64,000 nt of DNA from positions 62,001 through 126,000 of the forward strand of contig CAWINS010000082.1 of the NCBI GenBank assembly GCA_963837335.1, in the 5' to 3' direction. This DNA comes from RYN-230 sp963837335. GTDB taxonomy: Bacteria > Actinomycetota > Actinomycetes > Streptosporangiales > Streptosporangiaceae. A program made the position numbers and the translations under genes. This document shows, one piece after another, positions 23,852 to 31,553 of the stretch. A model generated the notes under the pieces. That model worked only from the letters and a program-made list of their open reading frames with translations, was not told the DNA's origin and did no database searches. Within the stretch, counting starts at the first letter, position 1, and the number at the start of each line of letters is the position of its first letter.

Positions 23852-24199
23852 GTGGAGACGATCACCGTACGCAAGCGCCTGGAGTCTGCGCGCGACGACT
23901 TGGACCGGTCCATCGCGGTCCTGCGCGGCGAGAGGCCGGTGTCCGGCAGCGCGGACTTCCCCCAGGACGAGGCGGACGTGGGGACCAGCCTGTCCGAAGC
24001 GGACCGGGCCGACGCCGTGCTGGCCTCAGCCATGTCCCAGCGTACGGAGGTCGTGGACGCGCTGCAGCGCATCCAGGACGGCAGCTACGGCAAGTGCGCG
24101 GACTGCGGCAAGCCGATCCCGGAAGGCCGCCTGGAAGCGCGCCCGGAGGCCTCCCGGTGCGTGGCCTGCCAGTCGAAGCGGGACCGGATGCGGCGTTAG
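23852..24199 (+). CDS. TraR/DksA-type zinc finger protein
   Basis: 115 residues from GTG 23852, preceded by CAGGAGG. An N-terminal coiled-coil (about 1-75) with DEADVGTSLSEADRADAVLA is followed by the zinc finger KCADCGKPIPEGRLEARPEA and CVACQ, that is Cys-x2-Cys-x17-Cys-x2-Cys. Such proteins can enter the RNA polymerase secondary channel like DksA; in actinobacteria the role is poorly known. It follows the YedK-like gene by 76 bp in the same direction. Confidence 0.92.
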   Translation: METITVRKRLESARDDLDRSIAVLRGERPVSGSADFPQDEADVGTSLSEADRADAVLASAMSQRTEVVDALQRIQDGSYGKCADCGKPIPEGRLEARPEASRCVACQSKRDRMRR

Positions 24200-25181
24200 C
24201 CAACCGCCTGGGGTGCGGCGGCGGGCCCGTCGGCCCCGGACAAGGACGGGCGGGCCGCGGGCCTGCGGGCCAGGGGCTTGCGGACCGCGGACTTACGGGC
24301 CACGGGCTTACGGACCGCGGGCTTGCGGGCCGCGGCCAGCAGGTAGATGCCGAACGATTCGTTACCGCCGTTCCCGGTGCCGTTACCCGCCCCGGCCGGC
24401 CCGGCGTCCTCCGCGCCCGCGGCCAGCTCGGCCCGGACCAGCCGCATGATGGCGCCCGGGTCCCTGCGCAGCACATGATCCACCATGGACGGCGACAGCA
24501 CCGTGCGCGGCCGGATCCAGCTGACCTCCAGCCCGGCCTCGGTCAGCAGGTCGACCAGCTGCTCGGGGCCAAAGCACCGGGTGATCCGCCCGTCCGGCCA
24601 GGGCACCAGCACTACTTCGGCCTGCGGCAAATCGGTCAGCTCGGCCCAGTGATGCTGCTCGGCCAGGATGGACATGCCCAGGACGAGCGAGTCGACGCAG
24701 GCCAGCAGCTGGCCGCCCGGGCGCAGCACCCGCGCGATCTCCGCGGCGACATCCTCGGCCATCAGGTGCCGTGACAGGGCCCCGTCGTCGGCGATGACCC
24801 CGTCTACCGACCCGTCGGCGAGGAAGGCCAGGTTCGCGTAGTCCGCCACCACGCGGACCAGCCGCCCGGATGAGGCGCGGCGCCGGTGCACGCTGCGGGC
24901 GGCCGGCCCCGGGGCATCTCCGGCCGGGCGGCCCCCGGCCCGGCCCGGCGTTCAGCGGCAACAGGCAGGCGGGGCATGACCTGCAGCACGGCATAGCCCG
25001 CCGCGGCCGCCTGGGACGCCACGCTGGACTGGGGACCGGAGATATCGACCAGGATCCGGCCCCGCGGCGGCAGCCAGGCCTGCAGTTGCGCCGCTACCAC
25101 CGCGCGCTGGAAGCGCCAGTAGGCCGTGAGTGAGCCCGATCCGAGAACGGTCAGCGGGCTGGTCGCACTTGCCGCCACCAT
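24196..25181 (-). CDS. SAM-dependent methyltransferase, frameshifted
   Basis: Two frames make one class I methyltransferase. The N-terminal part (25181 to about 24940) contains PRGRILVDISGPQSSVASQA, the glycine-containing SAM motif I region. The C-terminal part (from about 24950 down) contains ADYANLAFLADGSVDGVIAD, AAEIARVLRPGGQLLACVDS and GLEVSWIRPRTVLSPSM. A one-base indel between about 24900 and 24965 in a GC-rich run explains the break. The tail is a Lys/Arg/Pro/Ala repeat (KPAVRKPVARKSAVRKP). It overlaps the zinc finger gene end by 4 bp and faces away from sigR. Confidence 0.75.
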
Positions 25182-25474
25182 GACTCCATCCAGCAGCCGG
25201 GCTGCACGCTTTGCGGCCGACGACCTGTCCAGTGACAGAGTTGAAACGCCGCCGCGAAGACGGGGGAGCCCGCGCAGCCCTATTTCCTGAAATCTTCCCC
25301 CACCTGGACCTTTCTCACCTGACTTGACGGGAAGGTCGTCCAGTGTTCCCGGGGGAGCGGGCCGCCCGCCGGCCAGGCGGGCGCGGATGGCCGGCCGGCC
25401 GGGCCCGCCGGGCGCCCCGGCCGGGCCCGCGGGTCCTGGCGGGATAAAACGTCATCCGGCCCTGGGCGGATGAC
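25182..25474. other. Intergenic region upstream of sigR
   Basis: It separates the methyltransferase start from the SigR promoter. The part at 25340-25440 is an extremely GC-rich run without a coding pattern. I see no RNA gene. Constitutive promoters for the two flanking genes probably lie in the less GC-rich part near 25240-25330 but I cannot assign boxes. Confidence 0.5.
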
Positions 25475-25500
25475 GGAATGAAGCCGGCGGGTCGCATGTT
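25475..25500 (+). promoter_or_regulatory. SigR-dependent promoter (GGAAT-N18-GTT)
   Basis: GGAAT (25475-25479), exactly 18 bp, GTT (25498-25500). This equals the published consensus for Streptomyces SigR/mycobacterial SigH promoters. It indicates positive autoregulation. Transcription would start near 25508, at the in-frame GTG at 25510. Confidence 0.88.
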
Positions 25501-25509
25501 CCAGACGAC

Positions 25510-26286
25510 GTGGTTGTAGCCGAGTACGCGACTCCTAAGAACGCCTCCAAGCCGCCTCGCTTCGAGCCGGGGGCTCCCGGGGATGTATCCTCCCGCCCAT
25601 ACGGCCGTTACTTCCGGCCGTCGCAGGAGATCTCCGAGGGGGTGGGTCCGGTAACCGAGACACTCGAGCAGCGAAGCGAGCGCTTCGAGCACGACGTGCT
25701 GCCTTACCTGGATCAGCTCTACTCGGCCGGGCTGCGCATGACCCGGAACCCGGCGGACGCTGAAGACCTCGTCCAGGAGACGTTTGCTAAGGCCTATGCG
25801 TCGTTCCACCAGTTCCAGCCGGGTACGAACCTCAAGGCGTGGCTGTTCCGCATCCTGACCAACACCTTCATCAACAGCTACCGCAAGAAGCAGCGTGAGC
25901 CGCAGCGGTCCGGCGCGGAAGAGGTCGAGGACTGGCAGCTGGCCCGGGCCGCCGAGCACACCTCCACGGGCCTGAGGTCGGCGGAGGCGGAGGCCCTGGA
26001 CCGGCTCCCGGACTCCGACATCAAGCAGGCGCTGCAGGCCCTTCCCGAGGAGTTCCGCATCGCGGTGTACCTCGCCGACGTGGAAGGGTTCGCGTACAAG
26101 GAGATCGCCGACATCATGGGCACGCCGATCGGCACCGTCATGTCGCGCCTGCACCGGGGGCGGCGTCAGTTGCGGGACATGCTGCAGGACTACGCGGCTG
26201 ACCGGGGCGTGACCCGTCCGGCCCCGGCGGGTAACGGCGACGGGCCGGAGCCCCAGGCTGCGGAGTCGGGGAGGGACGCATCATGA
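25510..26286 (+). CDS. sigR: Thiol-oxidative-stress sigma factor SigR (SigH in mycobacteria)
   Basis: The core protein probably starts at GTG 25642 (VGPVTETLEQ), giving 214 residues, with an optional 44-residue extension from GTG 25510. Region 2 is LYSAGLRMTRNPADAEDLVQ and AKAYASFHQFQPGTNLKAWL; region 4 is LQALPEEFRIAVYLADVEGF and EIADIMGTPIGTVMSRLHRG. SigR directs the response to disulfide stress (thioredoxin, mycothiol, proteases) and is held by reduced RsrA. The stop overlaps the rsrA ATG as ATGA. The upstream SigR promoter means it is self-amplifying. Confidence 0.95.
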   Translation: MVVAEYATPKNASKPPRFEPGAPGDVSSRPYGRYFRPSQEISEGVGPVTETLEQRSERFEHDVLPYLDQLYSAGLRMTRNPADAEDLVQETFAKAYASFHQFQPGTNLKAWLFRILTNTFINSYRKKQREPQRSGAEEVEDWQLARAAEHTSTGLRSAEAEALDRLPDSDIKQALQALPEEFRIAVYLADVEGFAYKEIADIMGTPIGTVMSRLHRGRRQLRDMLQDYAADRGVTRPAPAGNGDGPEPQAAESGRDAS

Positions 26287-26573
26287 GCTGCGGGAAACCC
26301 CACGAGACTCCGTGTAGCGAGGTACTCGAGCGGGTCTACTCCTACCTGGATGGCGAGCTCGGCCCCTCGGGCAAGGCGGAGATCCGCCAGCATCTGGACG
26401 AGTGCGGCCCGTGCCTGCGCGAGTACGGCCTGGAAGAGGCGGTCAAGCGCCTGGTCCACAAGTCCTGCGGCCACGACGAGGTTCCCGGTGACCTTCGGGT
26501 CAAGGTGCTGACCCGGATCCAGGAAGTGCGGGCCACCATCGAGATCGAGATCACCGAACTGCCGGGCGAATAG
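26283..26573 (+). CDS. rsrA: Redox-sensing zinc anti-sigma factor RsrA
   Basis: 96 residues of the ZAS family. His37-x3-Cys41-x2-Cys44 (QHLDECGPCLREYG) is the zinc and redox centre, and Cys3, Cys11 and Cys62 are further cysteines of which Cys11 fits the third sensing residue. Under reducing conditions it binds SigR; oxidation forms a disulfide, ejects zinc and frees the sigma. It is translationally coupled to sigR. The annotation as mycothiol-system anti-sigma implies a mycothiol-producing host. Confidence 0.95.
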   Translation: MSCGKPHETPCSEVLERVYSYLDGELGPSGKAEIRQHLDECGPCLREYGLEEAVKRLVHKSCGHDEVPGDLRVKVLTRIQEVRATIEIEITELPGE

Positions 26574-26672
26574 CCCGCCTTCAGCCGGCCCATTACCCGC
26601 CAAATCACCCGCCGGGTCACCGGCCAAAACGATCAGCCCGCTGACCTGCGAGGACATCCCTGCCTCTAGCCA

Positions 26673-26701
26673 TTGTTACTTTCTGTCATGTCGTATATAC
26701 A
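26673..26701 (+). promoter_or_regulatory. Possible housekeeping promoter for the HD-domain genes
   Basis: TTGTTA (26673-26678), 17 bp, TATACA (26696-26701) in an unusually AT-rich stretch for this window. It would give a leader of about 180 nt before the TTG start at 26891. The rest of 26574-26890 holds only a weak 51-codon frame (26688-26843) that I do not call a gene. Confidence 0.4.
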
Positions 26702-26890
26702 GATTGTAGATATCGGCCATGAGGGCTACGCGATCAGCGGTGATGGCGTTACCCTGAGTGGCGAGCTGGACCTATTGGCAGGGTCATTTTCATCGGGGCC
26801 GGAGATCGGCAGTTACCGGTTTGCGGCCGGTGTGCGCCCATGAGGGAGTGACCACCTGGTAGCCGATCGGACTGACTGCGAGGGGGGGTC

Positions 26891-28270
26891 TTGAGCAGGC
26901 TCTCGCGGGCCGCGTGGCTCTATATGGCCGTGGTGGTCACGGCAGCGGTCCTGCTGCTGACCCACGTGCTGGTGCAGGGCCTGAGCCGGGGCCTGAGCTA
27001 CCAGGAGTCCCGGATGCTGCTGGTGCTGGCCATCCTGTTCATGATCTGTGATTCCACCCCGACCACCCTCACCTCCCGCCAGTCCGCCTGGTCACCCAGC
27101 TCGGCGGCCACGCTGGCCGCGGTCGTGCTGCTCGGCCCGGGCGGGGCGGCATTGGTCGGCGCCACCTCACTGATCAGCCTGCGCCGCGGCGGCCTGCGCG
27201 AGCGGGCCTTTAACGGCGCAATGTACGCCCTGAGTGCTTTTGCCGCGGGCGAGGCTTATCTGGCGCTCGGCGGCCAAACCGGCGTGCCCAGGCTGGGCGC
27301 GTTCCCGGGCATCATCCTGCCGTTCGCGGTGGCGGCGGCCGTGCACGTGGCGGTCAATCACGGCCTGTTGTGGAGCATGTTGCTGCTGCTCCCCCCGGCC
27401 GGGGTCAGCGCCCAGCGAGGCCGCCTTGACCTGCACCTTTCCCTGCTGCTGGTGTCCGATCTGGGCTACGCCACGCTGGGGCTGCTCATCGCGGCGCTGT
27501 GGGATCTGGTCGGCCCGTTCGCTGCGGTCCTGGTCCTGATCCCGCTGTTCGTCGCGCGCTGGGCCATGGGCCAGTTCGCCGCGCAGGAGGCGGCCTACTC
27601 GGCCACGATGGCCGCGCTGTGCCAGGCCGTGGAGACGAAGGATTTCTACACCCGCGGGCACAGTGAGCGGGTGTCCCGGGGGGCCACCCTGCTGGCCCGG
27701 CAGATCGGCATGGGCGCGGAGCGGGTCGAGGCCATCCGGTACGCGGGCATGCTGCACGACGTGGGCAAGCTCGGGGTGCCGACCAAGGTGCTGCAGAAGA
27801 CCGGGCCGCTGACCGAGGAGGAACTGGCCGCCATCCAGTTGCACCCGATGCGCGGCCTGGAGATCGTCCGGCAGATCGGGTTCCTGACCGAGGCGCTGGA
27901 CGGCATCATGCACCACCACGAGCGGATGGACGGCAAGGGCTACCCGATGGGCCTGGCCGGTGACGAGATCCCCGAGTTCGCCCGGGTGATCGCGGTCGCC
28001 GACGCCTTCGACTCGATGACGTCCACCCGGTCCTACCGCGGGGCCCGGAGCGTCGAGGAAGCCGTCGCGGAGCTGCGCAAATGCTCCGGCATGCAGTTCG
28101 ATCCGGTGCTCGTGGACGCGTTCATCGCCGCGCTGGGCCAGGAGCGCTGGGAGTCCCAGGCCGACGGCCAGTCTCCGCCCGCGGCGCTGCCGGCCGACTT
28201 TCCCGCCCAGGTCGCGGCCCAGGATCACGACGACCCCACCGCGCCGTTGCGGGTCGTCGAGAGCCGCTGA
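26891..28270 (+). CDS. Membrane HD-GYP protein, likely c-di-GMP phosphodiesterase
   Basis: 459 residues from TTG 26891. The first about 230 residues form several membrane helices. The HD-GYP domain (about 240-430) is complete: GHSERVSRGATLLARQIGM, MLHDVGKLGVPTKVLQ with the His-Asp metal pair, LHPMRGLEI, then MHHHERMDGKGYPMGLAGDE with the GYP motif, and IAVADAFDSMTS. Such enzymes hydrolyse cyclic di-GMP to GMP. It is followed 12 bp later by a second HD protein. The pair lies directly downstream of sigR-rsrA, without visible coupling. Confidence 0.9.
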   Translation: MSRLSRAAWLYMAVVVTAAVLLLTHVLVQGLSRGLSYQESRMLLVLAILFMICDSTPTTLTSRQSAWSPSSAATLAAVVLLGPGGAALVGATSLISLRRGGLRERAFNGAMYALSAFAAGEAYLALGGQTGVPRLGAFPGIILPFAVAAAVHVAVNHGLLWSMLLLLPPAGVSAQRGRLDLHLSLLLVSDLGYATLGLLIAALWDLVGPFAAVLVLIPLFVARWAMGQFAAQEAAYSATMAALCQAVETKDFYTRGHSERVSRGATLLARQIGMGAERVEAIRYAGMLHDVGKLGVPTKVLQKTGPLTEEELAAIQLHPMRGLEIVRQIGFLTEALDGIMHHHERMDGKGYPMGLAGDEIPEFARVIAVADAFDSMTSTRSYRGARSVEEAVAELRKCSGMQFDPVLVDAFIAALGQERWESQADGQSPPAALPADFPAQVAAQDHDDPTAPLRVVESR

Positions 28271-28282
28271 GGTGAGCCCGCG

Positions 28283-29563
28283 GTGACGACGCAACGGCAT
28301 CTCGTCCACCAGTCCGCCTGGCAGTCCATCGACTCCGGGCAGCTGCTGCTGGTCGCTGCGGCGGGCGTGCTGCTGGTCGCGGCCGTGGCCCAGACCGCCG
28401 TGGCCGGCCTGGTGCAGCCCCGTGACGCGCTGGCCTTCGGGGCCCTGATCGCACTGGGCGAACTGCTCCGGCTGTCCCTGCCCGGCGACCGGGAGGCCGC
28501 CCCCATCGGCAGCGCCGGGGCGCTCGGCTACGCGCTGACGATCAAGGTCGGCATGGTCCCCGCGCTGCAGCCCGCGCTGCAGGTGGTCGCCGTCACCGCG
28601 GTCGGGATGATCGTCGGGGCGCTGCCGCACCTGGCCGCCGGGCGGCCCGCCGGGGTGGCCGGGATGGCGTCCCGGCTGCTGGCCGTGGCGTTCGTGGCTA
28701 TCGCCTACCGGCCCCTCACCCACCTGGCCATCCTCGATCAGCACATGTGGCTCAGGCTCCCCGTCATGGCCGTGCTGATCGTGGCCGGATGGCTCGCGGA
28801 ATGCGTGATCAAGGGGCTGATCCGGGCGGACGCGCTGCGGGCCCGGTTCGTCGTGTCGCTGGCCGACGAGCTGCGCGTCCAGGTACCGCTGGGTGCGGCG
28901 GTGGGCGCCTGCGCCCTGCTGATCGCCCTGGCCACCGAGGCCATGGGACTGGTAGCGCTGGCGCTGCTCATCGCGCCGCTGCTGGTCACCCAGACGGCTT
29001 TCCGCCGGTACGCCGGCATCCGCTCCACCTACCTGCAGACGGTCCGCGCGCTGGCCCGGGTGACTGAGGTCGGCGGGTACGTCGAGGACGGCCACTCCTA
29101 CCGGGTGGGCAGGCTCGCCGTCGCGGTCGGCCGCGAGCTCGGGATGAGCGAGCCCGACCTGCTGGAACTGGAGTACGCGGCGCTCATGCACGACATCGGC
29201 CAGCTGTCGCTGGCGGATCCGATCCCGGGTGGCGCGACGGTGCTGGCCTCCCCCGAAGATCAGCAACGCATAGCCGGCCTCGGGGCCAGCGTCATCGAGC
29301 AGGCCGGCGTGCTGGACGGGGTGGCCGAGATCGTCCGCCGCCAGTGCCAGCCCTGGCGCGGCCATGATCCCGGGCCGCCGATCGGCAGCCGGATCATCCG
29401 GGCCGCTAACGCCTTTGACGACCTGGTCGGCGGGTCACCAGACCGGGACCGTTCAGCGGCCGCCCTGGAACGGCTCCGGCTGGACACCACGGCGGAATAC
29501 GACCCGGGCGTGGTGGAGGCACTCACCAAGGTGACGGGACGGTACTATCCCGGCCACCTGTAG
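28283..29563 (+). CDS. Membrane protein with degenerate HD-GYP domain
   Basis: 426 residues. Membrane helices fill about residues 15-245, like its neighbour. The HD domain keeps HSYRVGRLAVAVGRELGM and LMHDIGQLSL, but the Lys after HDxG is Gln, the HHE motif reads RRQ, the GYP motif is missing (QPWRGHDPGPPIG), and the VADAFD motif reads RAANAFDDL. It is therefore probably inactive on cyclic di-GMP and may act as a binding or regulatory partner of the upstream enzyme. The start at 28283 lies 12 bp after the first gene. Confidence 0.85.
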   Translation: MTTQRHLVHQSAWQSIDSGQLLLVAAAGVLLVAAVAQTAVAGLVQPRDALAFGALIALGELLRLSLPGDREAAPIGSAGALGYALTIKVGMVPALQPALQVVAVTAVGMIVGALPHLAAGRPAGVAGMASRLLAVAFVAIAYRPLTHLAILDQHMWLRLPVMAVLIVAGWLAECVIKGLIRADALRARFVVSLADELRVQVPLGAAVGACALLIALATEAMGLVALALLIAPLLVTQTAFRRYAGIRSTYLQTVRALARVTEVGGYVEDGHSYRVGRLAVAVGRELGMSEPDLLELEYAALMHDIGQLSLADPIPGGATVLASPEDQQRIAGLGASVIEQAGVLDGVAEIVRRQCQPWRGHDPGPPIGSRIIRAANAFDDLVGGSPDRDRSAAALERLRLDTTAEYDPGVVEALTKVTGRYYPGHL

Positions 29564-29572
29564 GCTGCCGCC

Positions 29573-30988
29573 GTGCCTGATACCGCCGTGCCCGATCCAG
29601 CGGGGCCTGATCCGGCTGGGCCTGATCCAGCTGGGCCTGATCCGGCGGGGATCGAGTCGGTGCTGGTCGCCAACCGCGGCGAGATCGCCCGCCGGGTGAT
29701 CGCCACCGCACGGCGGATGGGCATCCGGGCCGTGGCGGTCTACTCCGAGGCCGACGCGGAGCTGCCCTACGTCCGCGAGGCGGACGAGGCGGTACTGATC
29801 GGCCCCCCGCCGCCCGCCCGCAGTTACCTGGACGCCGCCGCCATCCTGCGAGCGGCCCGGGACACCGGAGCCCAGGCCATCCACCCCGGGTACGGCTTCC
29901 TGTCCGAGAACGCGGGTTTCGCCCGGCAGGTCACCGAGGCCGGGCTGACCTGGGTGGGCCCTTCGGCGTCCGCCATCGAGCAGATGGGCGACAAGATCAG
30001 CGCCCGGAACCTGATGGCCGCCGCGGGGGTGCCGGTGGCCGAGGGCACCACCGAGCCGGTAGGCGACCTCGAGGCGGCGCTGGCCGCCGCGGCACTGATC
30101 GGCTACCCGGTCATGGTGAAAGCCGCGGCGGGCGGCGGCGGGATCGGGATGAGCGCCGCGGCCGACCCGGAGCAGCTGGTGGCGGCCTTCGAGACGGCCC
30201 GCTCCCGCGCGGAGCGGTTCTTCGGCAGCCCCGCGATCCTGCTGGAACGCTACGTGGCGCCCGCCCGGCATGTGGAAGTGCAGATCCTCGGGCTGGCCGA
30301 CGGCCGGGTACTGGCCCTCGGCGAGCGGGACTGCTCCGTGCAGCGACGGCACCAGAAGGTGGCCGAGGAGACCCCGTCGCCCGGGGTCGGCTCCGGCCTG
30401 CGGGCCCGGATGCTCGAGGCCGCGGTCCGGGCCGGGGAGACGGTCGGCTACCAGGGCGCCGGGACGGTCGAGTTCCTGGTGGACACGCGGACCGGGCACT
30501 TCACGTTCCTGGAGATGAACACCCGGCTTCAGGTCGAGCACCCGGTCACCGAGATGGTGACCGGCATCGACCTGGTCGAGCAGCAACTGCGGATCGCCGC
30601 CGGCGGCGGCGTGAGCTTTGACCCGGCGGCCGTGACCGCCACCGGGCACGCGATCGAGCTGCGCGTGTACGCCGAGGACCCGGGCCGGTTCCTGCCCAGC
30701 CCGGGCACGATCACGGCCTGGGAGGAGCCGGCCGGCGAGGGCATCCGGGTCGACGCGGGATATACGGCCGGGAACCAGGTCACCCCGTTCTACGATCCGC
30801 TGCTGGCCAAGCTGTGCGTGTGGGGCCAGGACCGGGACGAGGCGCTGTCCCGGGCCCGGGACGCGGTGGGGTCGTTCCTGATCACCGGGCTGAAGACGAA
30901 CCTGCCGTTCCACGCCGACCTGCTGGACAGCGGGGAGTTCAGCGACGGCAGCTACGACACGCAGGTGATCAGCCGCCTCCGTCCCTGA
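29573..30988 (+). CDS. Biotin carboxylase subunit of an acyl-CoA carboxylase
   Basis: 471 residues. After a PDPAG repeat leader (residues 7-26) come VLVANRGEIARRVIATARRM, the ATP-grasp parts KAAAGGGGIGMSAAADPEQL and ERYVAPARHVEVQILGLADG, GERDCSVQRRHQKVAEETPS and EMNTRLQVEHPVTEMVTGID. It carboxylates biotin using ATP and bicarbonate. No biotin carrier or carboxyltransferase domain is fused, so it needs partners; a small carrier gene follows 59 bp later, a carboxyltransferase is not in the window. The GTG start at 29573 is the first one; the repeat leader may be longer than in relatives. Confidence 0.93.
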   Translation: MPDTAVPDPAGPDPAGPDPAGPDPAGIESVLVANRGEIARRVIATARRMGIRAVAVYSEADAELPYVREADEAVLIGPPPPARSYLDAAAILRAARDTGAQAIHPGYGFLSENAGFARQVTEAGLTWVGPSASAIEQMGDKISARNLMAAAGVPVAEGTTEPVGDLEAALAAAALIGYPVMVKAAAGGGGIGMSAAADPEQLVAAFETARSRAERFFGSPAILLERYVAPARHVEVQILGLADGRVLALGERDCSVQRRHQKVAEETPSPGVGSGLRARMLEAAVRAGETVGYQGAGTVEFLVDTRTGHFTFLEMNTRLQVEHPVTEMVTGIDLVEQQLRIAAGGGVSFDPAAVTATGHAIELRVYAEDPGRFLPSPGTITAWEEPAGEGIRVDAGYTAGNQVTPFYDPLLAKLCVWGQDRDEALSRARDAVGSFLITGLKTNLPFHADLLDSGEFSDGSYDTQVISRLRP

Positions 30989-31047
30989 CTTGACACAATG
31001 AGGACGGGGCCGCCGGCAGGCGGCCCGGTGAGTGAGAGGAGCGGCGA

Positions 31048-31260
31048 GTGGCCGAAGTCCGCGCGGAGATGGTGGCCAACGTGTGGAAGGTCGTGACCGC
31101 CGAGGGCGAGGAAGTCTCCGACGGCTCCACGCTGGTCATCCTCGAGTCGATGAAGATGGAGATCCCCGTGCTGGCCGAGGAGCCAGGCACGGTGACCAAA
31201 CTGGCGGTGGCCGAGGGCGACGTGGTCCAGGAAGGCGACCTGATCGCGATCATCGAATAA
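31048..31260 (+). CDS. Small biotin/lipoyl carrier protein (single domain)
   Basis: 70 residues, a stand-alone biotinyl domain from GTG 31048 with GAGAGGAG upstream. The motif VILESMKMEIPV carries the biotinylated Lys at residue 36. It resembles the biotinylated protein TB7.3 of mycobacteria, which also sits near sigH and pdtaS. It follows the biotin carboxylase in the same direction and is a plausible carrier for it; the N-terminal MVANVWKVVTAEGEEV is the usual hammerhead strand. Confidence 0.95.
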   Translation: MAEVRAEMVANVWKVVTAEGEEVSDGSTLVILESMKMEIPVLAEEPGTVTKLAVAEGDVVQEGDLIAIIE

Positions 31261-31553
31261 CCGCCCCGCTTACGCCCCCGGCGCCAGCCCCTCGTCCTAG
31301 CCCTCGCGCCGCCGACCGCCAGGGCCCGCCCGGCACCTCAGCCAAGCGCGCCTGGGCCGGACCTTCACAGATCACTTGGACGCTATCACGTATCGTGATG
31401 CACTGAACTCGTGTCGACAAATCGGGACTGGCTGGGGCTGGCGTGACCGCGTGAGACGTGACCAGGGGGATGGCGGGGCGGCGTGTGGCCGTGGGCTGGG
31501 GCGGGCTGTGGGCGGGCCGGGTGGTCAGGTGCCGGGGATGCTGGGCCGGGCGG
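31261..31553. other. Gene-free interval between convergent genes
   Basis: No gene is seen. A dyad ATCACG-TAT-CGTGAT lies at 31385-31399 in a short less GC-rich stretch, and no hairpin terminator stands out. Confidence 0.5.

Noticed and set aside
26688..26843. 51-codon ORF upstream of the HD-GYP gene
   Set aside because: Protein-like translation, but no ribosome site, third-position GC much lower than in neighbours and a promoter-like sequence overlapping its start.
27167..29365. 732-codon minus-strand ORF opposite the HD genes
   Set aside because: Antisense shadow with low-complexity Gln/Asp/Arg/His composition; both plus-strand HD proteins have clear domains.
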